Positions 13,501 to 25,532 of a stretch of 64,000 bases of DNA are shown piece after piece (within the stretch, counting starts at the first letter, position 1; each line of letters begins with the position of its first letter). The DNA lies in assembly GCA_900491605.1 (NCBI GenBank), contig UESW01004258.1, positions 124,950 to 188,949 of the forward strand, read 5' to 3'. The notes beneath the pieces are model-generated. The model was not told the origin of the DNA. It saw only the letters and a list, made by a program, of their open reading frames with translations, and made no database searches. A program made the position numbers and the translations under genes. The DNA comes from Calamus simplicifolius (taxonomy: Eukaryota > Streptophyta > Magnoliopsida > Arecales > Arecaceae).

Positions 13501-15430
13501 AGGCAGAGCTAGATTTTATTAGCCAAACTAAGTTTTTCAATTCACCCTATTAGTGACTTTAAAATGTTTCAGATTCCTCTTTTCCAATGGTAGCATTTTT
13601 TTTTCCTCCCTACACCACCATCCATGGGGAAAACCCATTTTTTTTGCCTTTCTTTCTCATTGAATCTTGACATAATAGTGGTAATATCCACTCTAATGTC
13701 ACTCTGCTGAAACATTAAGAACTTAAAAAATAATAAAAGATGGTAGCAATAAATGAGAAAACCATCCAATTTTGTTTGTTTCTGCCAAACAACAACTAGG
13801 GCTACTAACACCACCTAATTGAGTTAGCCTAGAATTCTTCCCCTTTTAGACCCTATCTAATAACAAGTTTCTCACATCAACTGACATAAATTGCCTGCTT
13901 CTTAAGCTTGTTGTAATTGACTACAGCAAAAGCACAATCCAAAGAAGTCATTTCCCATCATAAAGAACAACACACGTTAGCAAGACTCCACAAAAGGAAC
14001 GAGCAGAATTTCCTATGATTTTCACCTAGACGTATAACTTTAAGCAAAGTCAAGGCTATGGAAAGGAAAAGGGTTGGAATTCTGACTTCAACTAAACACA
14101 CTCAGCAAAAAATGCCAAGTCACAAAAGAGTAGCCTCCTTACTAGCAGCCCAACATCTATTGAATGATTTACTCTTAAATCTAGTTTGCATTTCCTCAAG
14201 ACTCAGTAGCTATTTCAAAGATATGATCAAGAACAAGCAAAATTATCATCCTTCAATATGCTACTCTGGTAAATCTAACAAAAACTGATTTCTCCAGAAC
14301 TATAATGAGATATATCAGACTCACAGGAAATGGATCAAAGTATATGATATATAATAAAGTTTGTATATTTCTATGTTAAGTAGTCATATGCTCTTTCAAA
14401 ATGCATTTGCCAATAATTTATAATTTAATTGCAAAAAGATTCTCAACTAAGATGTATGAGTTGACAAAATTTAGAAGATTGATAATATTATGATTTTAAT
14501 TCAGCAATCACCTACTTAGGACCAAACAAGTATATTAATGTATGATGTTGTAAACGAGAAAACCTTGTCATTGTATGCGAACCTGCCTTGGTAATCAAAA
14601 CCCAGACTATTCTCGCTAGGAAATCTTTATACCTGCAAGGAAATGATGCCGTTTTGGTTGCAGAGGCAAGGACTTGGTGTATCAAGGAAGGTTGGGCTTT
14701 GATATGACTGGAACATCCAACATCGGATTACTGGCTTTGAGCAGAAGAACTCCTTGATAATAATGGAACATCCAGCACTAGACAGCTAATTTCCAAGGGT
14801 GGTCATAAGTTCAATAAGTCACCAGAAAACATTGATGAACCAAGAAATGAAAGGACAAAGCATATTTCCTATGGTATGTTTAACCATATGGTACCCCACT
14901 ACCCCAAAAGTAAGGCATCTATCCTTTATTCCTTTTGAATACCTCAAATTCTTCTCATCATTTCTTTTCCCCCCTTGTTGTCTTCTAGTTAGAATCCCTC
15001 TGTGCTTGATCTTAAAAAGGAAAAGAACAGTCTATGAATATTTTGGAAGAAAGTTGCCCTGTTCGACGCCTGGACCATGAAAAGTATTTTATATGTTGAC
15101 ATGTGACATAACTTGTTTTCCTCATCAGATATTTTATATGTAAAACCGAGAATGAGAATTTATGAGAAGAAGGGGTAATAAAAAAAGAATGCTCATCAAC
15201 ATGATATTTGATAATCATTACGATCCATAACATTCTATGGGGTCCATCTGATAGAATTTTACCCCGCTAAAATACACATATTTAGACCCCTTCCTCACTG
15301 ACATTCTCTCTCTTGCCCTTTCAAGAACAAATAACGTATTCTTTAAGAAAGGCCCAGCACTGTCCTCAGTAACAGATCAAATCATCAAAACCAATTGCCA
15401 ACAATAAAACCATAATATTATTCAATTCCC
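7546..15430. other. long non-coding stretch with scattered repeats
   Basis: No complete gene is recognised. It contains a G homopolymer at 8,993-9,009, an inverted short copy of the LINE tail near 11,646-11,690, and a GGTATGG-rich repeat at about 11,800-12,100. It also holds two minus-strand exon-like stretches (10,075-10,236 and 14,564-14,632), described under findings. The rest is AT-rich. Confidence 0.5.
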
Positions 15431-15578
15431 AGTCCCCATCGATGCATGGGAATCGAAAAAGGGACAAAAAAAAGGGGAACAAAAGTACGAAAAGGCTGGA
15501 TAATCTATCTCCACCCAAAATTTGTTTATTGAGAAAACAAAATCATCAAAAGGACAAGGCGGTGTGGACCTGGCATTC

Positions 15579-16459
15579 TCACAAATCCTGTGAATTCTTG
15601 GCCTTCTTTATGGAAGAGAAAGCGTTGGCAATGGTGTCCACGAGGCATCGCTGCGACTCCATCACCATCTCGGCCCTCTTCGCCTCCATCTCCATCCAAT
15701 CCCTCTCCACCTCCCTCAGCATCTCCATCCTCCTCTTCTCCATCCTCAAGAGCCCTTCTCCAAATCTCCTCACCACGGCCGCCAATCGTGAGAGCGCCTG
15801 CCCTCGCCCTCCCACCACTTCCTCCTCCTCCTCTTTGTCGTCTTCGCCTTCGTCCTCCTCCACCTCTTCAAAAGCTCGCCTTTTTCTAGACCTGGGGTTC
15901 CTCGAAACCCTAGAAAACCCCCAGTTGCCCTCCCGGAGGATGCCGTTGATGCTCCTGGTGTTGCTCGCCATCCGCTCCTCCTCCTCGTCCTCCTCCTCCT
16001 CGTCCTCGTCCTCGTCCTCGTCCTCCTCCTCCTCCTCCTCCTCCTCCTCGCTAGAGGGGCCGCCAGCGGTGGCGGCGGCGGGCGGGGCGGGGCCCGGACG
16101 GAGATAGGGAGCGGCCCGTGCTCCATGCGGTCCATGCGCTCGAAGTAGGTCCAGGCGTAGGGGTTGGGGCGCAGGCGCTCGGCGCGGTAGCGCTTGCGGA
16201 GCTTCTCGATCTTGTGGCGGCACTGGGTGCCGGTCTTGGAGAGCCCGTCGAAGCCGCATCGGGCGGCGACAGCGGCGGCGACCTCTTCCCACTGCTGGGC
16301 CTTGAGCTGTCCGCGCTTCAGGGAGTACCACTTCTCCTCGTAGGCCTCGATGAGGTGGACCGTCTCCAGGTGGGACCACGGCTGGCCGGGGGCGGGCTTC
16401 CTCACCTCCGCCGCGGGCGGTGGGCCGTGGTGACGCTCCACTGCACCGCCGGCGGTCAT
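15579..16459 (-). CDS. trihelix transcription factor (SIP1/ASIL-like), one frameshift
   Basis: Likely a nuclear DNA-binding protein of the trihelix family, SIP1 clade (ASIL-like). The start at 16,459 gives the sequence MTAGGAVERHHGPPP and then the trihelix domain at about residues 28-112: PWSHLETVHLIEAYEEKW, SLKRGQLKAQQWEEVA, TGTQCRHKIEKLRKRYRAER and AWTYFERMDRMEHGPLP, with the spaced Trp residues of the family. After a proline-rich stretch the reading frame is lost. A second frame continues with a long Glu/Asp run (SSEEEEEE...DEDEDE) and a conserved-looking C-terminal helix (RMEKRRMEMLREVERDWMEM) ending SSIKKAKNSQDL at 15,579. The break lies at about 16,035-16,110 in a GC-rich run, so it may be an assembly error or a real one-base change. 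No GT..AG intron explains it. It is a single-exon gene. Confidence 0.8.
15960..16052. repeat. CTC/GTC trinucleotide microsatellite within the trihelix gene
   Basis: A run of TCC and TCG triplets on the plus strand encodes the Glu/Asp tract on the minus strand. Such tracts vary in length between alleles. On the plus strand the same tract makes a long but meaningless poly-Ser open frame. Confidence 0.9.
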
Positions 16460-16496
16460 GTCGTAAGGTCGAGTGATCGAGATAGCAGTTCTTTAC

Positions 16497-16520
16497 AGTT
16501 AGGGTTAGGGTTAGGGTTTG
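16497..16520 (-). promoter_or_regulatory. telo-box-like element in the trihelix 5' leader
   Basis: On the minus strand, about 40-60 bases before the ATG, lie three CCCTAA repeats preceded by AAACCCTAACC. The telo-box AAACCCTAA is a known plant promoter and 5'-UTR motif. Three units are too few for telomeric DNA. A role in this gene is inferred only from position. Confidence 0.5.
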
Positions 16521-17972
16521 GCGGAGGGCGGGGGATGGGGAATGGTGGTGGATGTGGTGGTGGCGGTGGTGGGATAAGGATGGGGGGAGTGCAGTTAGAG
16601 CGGGACCGGCTCGGTTTTTTTTTCCTCTAAATTTTTGGACCGGGCGGAGAGGGTTACGTGGAACCGTGAGAAAGGCCCGAGTAACCGCAGACACGTGGTG
16701 GTGGACCGCGGACAACGGGCGGACCTCGTGGGGATGCGTTTGATGGAATCAACGGTGGCAGAGGTGATGGGCCCACTGGGTAGGGGACACGCGGTGAATC
16801 TTGGGGGAGATTTGGGGCCGGTGTACCAGGGACCACGAAATCTACCGGATCAACGGTGGAACGCTCGTGAGCAGCTTGGCTCCGCTGGCAAAGCGGCTCG
16901 CTCACGAGTTACGTGCTCGGTGGGTCTTACACGTGAGACAAAACACCGACAAAAGAAATATTTTTTTTACAGAAATAACATCTCAATTAAATGAGAAATT
17001 GAGAATCATCCATATAAGAAAAAATATATTTAATGATTTTATAAATATTATAAAATTATCAAGCCTGTGTCCATGCGTTCATATATTATTAAAACTATGT
17101 TTGTTAATTTATCTCTAGCGTCAAGAAGAGTGTACATTAATAAATGGGACCCTTCTTGGGAGGTTGCATTAATATAACTAATAAAAGTTCCAAAACAAGT
17201 TAAAGTAAACCCAAATTACTGATTATCTGGGTACAAACAATAGCTATGTGAAAAAGATTTCATCAAATCATATCCCTCGGCATTCATAAAATTCTTCCAC
17301 ACAAATTGAAAACCGCCTACATCCTTGGGATCAACAGTGAAAGTGGAAGGATGAATTAAAAAAAAAGGAAAAGTCTTATTACACCATGCGCGACGATTAA
17401 CGTGCAACACATGCGCGTATTAAAAAATATTTCCGAATGAAGTCCAGTTAGTCCAGCACCGGCGAAGAATAATCAATTGCGTCGTTCCTCTGCTTCGTCC
17501 CAAAACGCTACTCAAGAAGGCCTCACACAGTCGCGACACGTTTCCTGCCTGGAAAACCAAAGCAAACCCAAAGAGACACAGAGGATGAAAGGAACAAAAA
17601 CGAACTTGGTTGTGTACTCAGGCCAACGAGGACGACCACATTAACCATTCCGGCACAAAAATACTGCAATCACCAGAGAAGAACTTGCTTGTCGGCACAT
17701 TAGGAAAAGACTTTGTGCACCGGCCGTTGACATTATATTCTCGGCGAAAATATAGAAAGTTGTAGCATCTAATTTAAATCCATCCAGCATGAAGACAACA
17801 GAAGTCACGGTAGGTTCTCATCATTCACCTAAGCTCATTAAAAAAGAAAAGAAAAAGAGCAGAAACGGAATGATACCGAGCGGACCAGCGCAAGACACCT
17901 GGGGACAAGCAAATTTCCAACTTCATGCTAGAATGAACATTAGTCATGTAACCCTAACAGGACCTTCATCGT
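16521..17972. other. intergenic: trihelix promoter and PABN 3' flank
   Basis: The GC-rich part (16,520-16,930) is the upstream region of the minus-strand trihelix gene. The AT-rich remainder holds the 3' UTR and downstream region of PABN, which ends at 17,973. Open frames here are short and unsupported. Confidence 0.5.
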
Positions 17973-18533
17973 TTAGTAGTAAGGCCTATAGCGCATTGGC
18001 CTCCTGAATCTGGGAACTTTCCTGCGGAAAAGGCAAACAGAGTGTGTCAATAATTGGCTTGAAACAGGAAAAGGGTCAACTAACCCATTTTAAAAAGTAG
18101 GACCATGTCACTGACCCATATCCATAGGGGTAGTAAAAATATGGTGGCATATATGGCCTCCTAAATCGGTAGCCGAGGTATGGATTGAATCGCCGTGGAC
18201 GGTACTGCTTCATTCCAGGGATATTAGTTCGTTTGGCACATACCTGCAAACAAGCATCTCCATTTAAAAACAAGAGAGATGTAAAGCTAAAAGTCACAAT
18301 AAGTGATTTTGACTGGTGGAAAGCTACCATAATTAAAGCACCTTCAGTTGGCGGCCATGTAATTCAGATTCATTCAACAGGAAAGCCTCTTGTACAGCCT
18401 CGATTTCCAAAAATTCCACATAAGCAAAACCTTTGGGCAGGCTAAACTTGTCAGTCAGAATTGTCACCCTGTTTACCGTTCCACAGGATTGGAAATGCTG
18501 CTGCACTTCTTCTGGAGTGCATGCATAATCCAC
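17973..18533 (-). CDS. PABN: PABN exons 4 to 6
   Basis: Exon 4 (18,533-18,342) carries most of the RRM with RNP1. Exon 5 (18,243-18,116) encodes the Arg/Tyr-rich tail, beginning VCAKRTNIPGMKQ. Exon 6 (18,021-17,973) supplies KVPRFRRPMRYRPYY and the stop TAA. The two short introns are 98 and 94 bp. Confidence 0.9.
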
Positions 18534-20912
18534 CTGCAGGAGTATGAGCAGAGCAGAGCAGATGTTGAGGTGTCAGGTGGAAAAGAGACAGTCCACTGTT
18601 CAAAAGATCACACAATGATGACAGCTAACAATTTTAGCAATATGTATGTCACGTTTATAGCTAAAAATCAGCATAAACTTATGGCTAGTTAGGTAGTAAC
18701 AGGAAATGCATAGCATGCAACCAAGTACCATGTTTGAACCCCCAAACTTAAAACAGAAACTGAACCTGAGGTTTGTTTGGAGTCCGGCTGAATCTGACTC
18801 ATAACATCACAGAATCTGACTCATAACATCACATACCCAATCATAACAAAAGAAGTGATAAAGTTTCTTTACATTTCTGTCTCTTTTATGTTATTCTTGT
18901 TCTGACCGAATAAAATTCTTCCTCAGACTTGTTTGGATGAAGTTTTTAAGGACAGTATCCGCATAATAGACTTGGCACCCTACCCTGAAGTACCGTCTCC
19001 AAGACACAACAGAGCACATGTACAGGAATAGAGTCCGGTATGTCATGGTCCTTGCCAATTTTAATCAGGCAACAAGCACATGCAATGCACATGATTTACT
19101 CAAGAGAACAATTGACAGATGGTTGTGATTAATCCCATCATTCAAGATTCTTTTCCTTTTTTGACAGAAAAATTGACTCCTGGTCTGGTTTGCATGCCAT
19201 CTAACATTCAAGGCATATGGACTGAAACTTTTATCCCCCCGTCCATTGTTTTCATGGCTAATCAGTAACTAGTCCCAGGGCGATGTATAAAACAGGGGAA
19301 ATGTATGTAACGGTATAATTGGATATAAATTATAAAACAAGGCACAAATGTACAGAGTATGCACCACTGACTATAGTTCCTGATCCTATTTCCTTAGGAT
19401 ATTTTATGTTACAGCTTTCCTTAGGGTATCTAGTTTCATTCTAATCCACCATACATCAGACGACCTCACATCATGTATCTTATAACAGCATCAACCATTT
19501 CAAATCCAACAGGACATCCCGCGGAATGCCAGGATAGCTTACAAACCCAACTGTAAGGATGGGATGGTCTAGCCATTATCCTACTATCTCAGTTGGCACA
19601 TATTGAAAAACCACCTATCCCAAATGTCGGGATGGGACAGTACAGTACCCATTCCATTCCATGGAAAAACTAAGATGGCCTCATGCCAAGTGATTTAAAA
19701 CCTTGGGATAAAACCTTGGCATCGATGAATTAGGTCTGCTAACGTACAACTTAGATTACTAGAGCTTCAAGAGAAAATTGAGGCAATTTATATTATGGAT
19801 TGATCAAAGAACAAAAAGTTAATCATGGCAATCTGAAAAGCCACCATATGGAACAAGTGATGGTGACATTAATAAAAGAAAAAGCCAGCATGTAACAAGA
19901 TTAAACTACCAAAACGGAGGAAAATTAAAAGAATTCATGTTATTCTGAACCAAAATGACAAGAATTACACTGCTGAAAAGCTAGGCATAGACCACACATG
20001 AAAACTCATTCCTTTCTTTAACATGGAAATCTTAACAGTTACCACCAAAATAGTGCGATCAAACTTTGACAAACCCTAGCTTGATATGGTCACCATAATT
20101 ACACCATCAAATAGATCAACTCAGTTCTTTCTCAAAGTGAACATCAATGATAAGTGGCAGACAGTAAAAGACGGTCAAATTCTCAATGCATCAAGAACTT
20201 GAAAAGTGTAAAAACATGTCGAACAGCATAGATGATAAACAAGAGCAGAGAGAAATGAGCAACAAAAAGAGGGGAAAATGATCAAAGCTAGAAGCAAGAG
20301 ATCTATGACCTCTCATTACATGCTGAAAGTAACTAGATACCCCAAAGGTATTCCCAAATCACCTAAAGTTGCCTGTACCCATCGTGCCATGTCATTGTGC
20401 CAATTATGCTAGTGACTTCTCTGCACAATTATAAATTCTGGATGGCTACTCAGTCCTGCCAAGACTTCAGAGTACCACATCCCAATTACCTATGTTTCCT
20501 GCTACCTCACCCAAGTTTCTCCCTTTTTTCAGATTCTTGGGAGTCCGAGAAGGTTATGTTTTGGACTTCCCATATGCTTTCTTTGCTTCTTCCTCTGTTT
20601 TTTTTTTTTTTTTTTGGTTCCATGAGTGACATCGCACAAGCTTCCTTTTTTCTAGGCCACTTTTATTTCCTCTACTGGCCTTTGTTTTTTTTTCTCTTTT
20701 TTCTTCCCCTCTTTTGTTTCTAATAATCATACATAACTTTTTTCTTTCTTTCTTTTGTCTATTTTCTAAAAAAAAACTTCATGGAATCCCATATTTTGGT
20801 ATCAAAGAACTTGAATGAAAAGTGACCCTGCGACCATTATTAAAACAAACAATCAAAGAAAAACTAGTAAATTAAAGCATATATCAATGGAAAACTAAAC
20901 AACCACTATAAG

Positions 20913-20950
<38 letters not shown>

Positions 20951-23900
20951 GTTGATTATTTTTATTTTTTTATTTTTTATTTTTGCTGCCTGGTGCGTAT
21001 CAGGAACCAGGCCCCAAGTGCTTGCAATGTATTTTATCCTCTGCATTCAGCTACGATCATATGGGAATTAAATCTTGCTGGAGCAGAATATCAGATGTTT
21101 GGGACTGAAGCTTTCTCAACTTACTTGTTATAAGTAGGGGAAAAACATGGCATGTCAGTGGTAGTCAAAACTCAACATTCAAGAGGAAAAAGATTTTTAT
21201 CAGTTATGGACACAAACGATATTCTTTCTGAAAAAGCCATCAGCTTATGCCATATTGAACATTCCCATGATATTATTACATCTGCAGTTATTAAAAGTCT
21301 GACATGTGCAGGCAAGCAGGTGGCAGTGCAGGACCAATTAGTACACAAGTTGGCAGACAAACAAGCACATGCATGCTTGCATGCATTCAGTGTTTTAAGA
21401 AGTGGATGCAACTTACAGGCAATCAAAGGACCACAGTGTATTACAGTATACAGGCCACATGTGCAGTCATTATTTTTCAGCCATTTAAAATAAATAAAAC
21501 ACAATAAATATCCACAAAAACAGCAATAATGATAATAATAATTTTTTGTATAAATAATAGCATATTAACAACAATAAAAAGTAACAAGTAGTGGTTACTA
21601 TCTGGCACTTAATACCTAGTGGCAGCATATATAACATCCTAATGTTATTAATATCTGTATTAGGCCCACCTGACACCCAAATCAGATCTAATTATGGGGT
21701 GTAGCCCCATGATGTTAAGTAGGCCACAAGCAGCCACACAATATTAAGCGCATTTTATATACTGCTGCATAGTGCAAATGGCCCTACTTTTTCAACCCAT
21801 ATGAAGTATGACTATATATAGCAATCACATGCAGACAATGCAGTGTGGTCAAGAGACCACATCTGTGTATGTGGGCACGTGTTGTGCTGCATGCACCACA
21901 TTTAAGACACTGATCATTCATGCACAGATGCACAAGCTAATGCACAGAGACAAACATAATGTATAAAGTAATTGTATTCAAAGAACAAATAACAAATAGG
22001 ACTTACAATGCTTGGTAACAGCTTGGAGAAGCAATGATTGTAGTGTTTGATCAAACATGGATTTTGATAATGTATATTAAATTCAAATAGCACCACTACT
22101 GGGTTAGAAACCAATATGAACTGTAAGATTCCAAATAAATATATAGAAAAAACAAAATGGACTCCAGAGCTCTAGGAAGAAGTTAGAACTTTGACCAAGA
22201 AAGCTGCCAAAGGAGAATTAACAGCAAAATCTGCTCTGCAACACAAAGAAAGAATTAGCAACAAAAAGGATGGTGTTTGCCATCATATGCCATATTGGTG
22301 TGTACCATCCCATGCTAGACATAGCATATCAGTACTAAATTGAGATTCGAAACTAGTGCGTACTGAGTCTTAGTACACTAAACACCAATGCTGAATCTCG
22401 CTATCCTAAACCAACCTACATACCGAGCATACCAACACTGTAGTAGTGTGGTACTAGTACAAGGTCCAGTACTGAGACAACAAACCATGATATTAACTCT
22501 TTCTACCAAAATAATTTGTTGTTACAAGAAACATCCATTCTGGTTTTTAGCAGAGAACATCAATTGTCATCCCGACCAAGACTTAGCCTAAAATCATAAT
22601 GGGATCTTAGTTATCCAAAGAGGGAGTGGGTCAGACGTGCAGATTTACTTGCCAAAGAGAAAAAAAAAAAGAAAAGAAAAGGATAAAATGGAAGTGTTTA
22701 GGAAGCAGAAGAGCAAGAGTGAGCCTACTAAGATTCTGAGATGTGTGTTGCACTTCTAGCAAAGTTCCCTACTAGAAGAATAACACAATTCTTTTCTCAT
22801 TTACTTCTTAGTTAAGGCATTCTCCTCTTCATTATCTCTGAGAACTCAAACACTACATTAGATAACCAAAACTTACTGATGGCTCTTCTCAGTTGTGACA
22901 TGGAAAAACCTAAGTTCCTCCATATTCATTCCTCCCCAGTACCTTCTCTTTTGATCAATTAAATTTAATTCAGACAGTAACTAATCACATCAAGAATGCT
23001 GCCTTGTCCTATTGGACTAAAATTTTCAGCAAAAACTTTAAAGTCAGATCTCAACTGGGTAAATTTTTCCACGGGACATCTAATCTAGGATGATACTGCA
23101 TTATCTCCCAATTGTATTGGAGCATCTTCTTATATCACTCTCTAAAAAGTACTCAGCAAAATAGTACAAATCAAAATGAATCTACTTCTTTCAGTCCCAA
23201 CTTACTATTGAGACAACTTGGATTAAGTTTGCTACTTCACCCCATCTCTCACTCGCAAACCAATAGTATTTGGTACAACACAAAAAAGTAATGAAGGCAA
23301 CAATGAAAAAGATCTTGATTATCTTCTCCCAAAAGCAAGGACAGAGTATCACTACACACACACACAGAGAGAGAGAGAGAGAGCAAGCAATGGAGTACAT
23401 CAGGTGGTTTTTCAAATACTTCCTTCCCTTTCAAATCCATGCCTTAATAAGTTCCCTGTTGAATAACTCTTTTCAACTATATACAAGGAATTGAGAGCTA
23501 TAGATTAGGCAACAAAAGCAATTGTTTTCTATCAGCCAAATGTTAAAAATCAAGGTAGCCCATATTATATTAGTTTCTGACAGTGCTGCTACCATAAAAG
23601 CTTCATGTGATATTGGTAATATGTAGGCAATATTTAAACTTCTTTTCATGCCAGTTTGTGCCAAATGTTTAAGGGGTTCAACACTATATAATGTATCATG
23701 CTGACCTTCATTCCACAGAAAAATTACTGTATTTTAATCCTTTCTTAAAAGATAAGCAGCACAGGTAGACAGCCCAATATCCCCACATATTTGTGCATTT
23801 AACATAGAAAATAGGAACATTAGTTAGTAATTTGACACTTGGAAGACATAGAGATAAGTTACACTTGATTTGATAAATGTATAAAAGTTACAGGCATAAT

Positions 23901-25490
23901 GAAAACTCACATTACCAACAAAAACTGATCGAGAATCAACCTCCTCCCTGCTTGCTTGAGTTGCAGCAGCACCAGCAGGATCTGTGCCAGGAATACATGA
24001 GCATGGTTATCATTACACAAACATAAATGGAAGGAAAAAACAAAAGAGAAATGACTATTATGTTAACCAGAAATGAGCATGAATGTGTCACAAATGTCCC
24101 CCCCAACAAAAAGGGAAGCCCCAGAATCAAAGCAAGTTCCATTTGGTGCAACCTCAATAGCTTGACTAGGTGTCTAAAATCTAAAGCAAATGATAAACTA
24201 AAGCATCACATTTTGATTGGGTTTCACATTTTAATGTTGCGATTTTCAAGAATGATCTATAGATCTTGTTTATGTTAGAAGATGTGAAAAGGCAGCAGAT
24301 CATGTTGGTAGATAAAGATATTTATACCAATATGCTCAAAAACTCATCCATATGGTAGCAGACACATTGGCATGTCAAGATAATCAAACAATTAAAAGAA
24401 ATGAAAATTACACTCAAAACACATCACACAAGATTGGTGCAAAAGATTTTATTTGCTTGACTATTTCAAAAGGCATTTGTTATTTTTTTTAATCCATTAA
24501 CAATATAGCATTATAAGTATGTGTGGGCATTGGCAAGCTGATTCAGCCATATGCTGACCATTATACATGGATTCAAGAATAAGCACTAACAAGGATCAAA
24601 GACTCTAAAACAATAGATATTTCATCCACATCAATGAAGTGCCTATGCAGGCATGGATAAATGAAGGATTCATGTGTCTATCGCTGGAGATTGGCATGTT
24701 TGCCTGCTGGGCCAAGTGTTCACCCACTTAAGATTCTTTGCCTTTAGAGGAAAACATAGGCTTTGCCCCTGCTTCAAGATGTATAGTGATAAAGTACAAG
24801 TTAAAGTTTCCAACATGATATAGATCAAGGGAATAACAAGGCAAAATCCATAAGCCATATCCCTGGATCTCTTCCCCTACGTGAACTGCACTTAGAAGTC
24901 ACATTTTCCAAAACAATTTATAGCTAGTAAATTCATCCCAGCATATGTGAACTCATTTCATATCTCTAATTCCCTGCTTCCTTTCCACCAATTGTATGTA
25001 TATTTATGAAAACCGAATTGGACATCAACCTAGTTAAGGGGCTAGCTCGTTGGGTTATTGGTCCAACCACAAAGAGAATTGGTCAAATCAGAAAAACATT
25101 TAAAACTAAAGCAAAAAGAATATTTATAGGAAAAATAAATATAGTGTAAGAAAATTTTGGATAACTTATTGACAATTTATTTTATCTTAGATATGAGAGG
25201 TTTGGAACTATGAAAGCAAATGAAACAGATCACAATTATTTTTCATGTTTCACTAATTTAAAAAAAAAAACTTGACTACTGAAACACCACGATCTAAGTG
25301 AACTAACTCTTGAGTTCACACCAGTTGACCTTGATATTCAAATTTGTTCCTATTAACATTAACAAATATATGTTATATAGATACACCATACCATCAATAT
25401 TAAGCAAGTTGGTTTGTGCCTCATTGGTTGAGATGGCTTCCTGACTTGTTCTTGTCTGGGGGTCTAACTTTGAGATTTTTGCAAATTAAG

Positions 25491-25532
<42 letters not shown>

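Noticed and set aside
15442..16107. 221-codon plus-strand frame with a long poly-Ser tract
   Set aside because: It is the reverse strand of the Glu/Asp tract of the trihelix gene; the minus-strand product carries the recognisable domain.
16497..16520. Interstitial telomere repeat
   Set aside because: Only three TTAGGG-like units, placed in a gene leader and matching the telo-box. The plant telomere repeat is also normally TTTAGGG.
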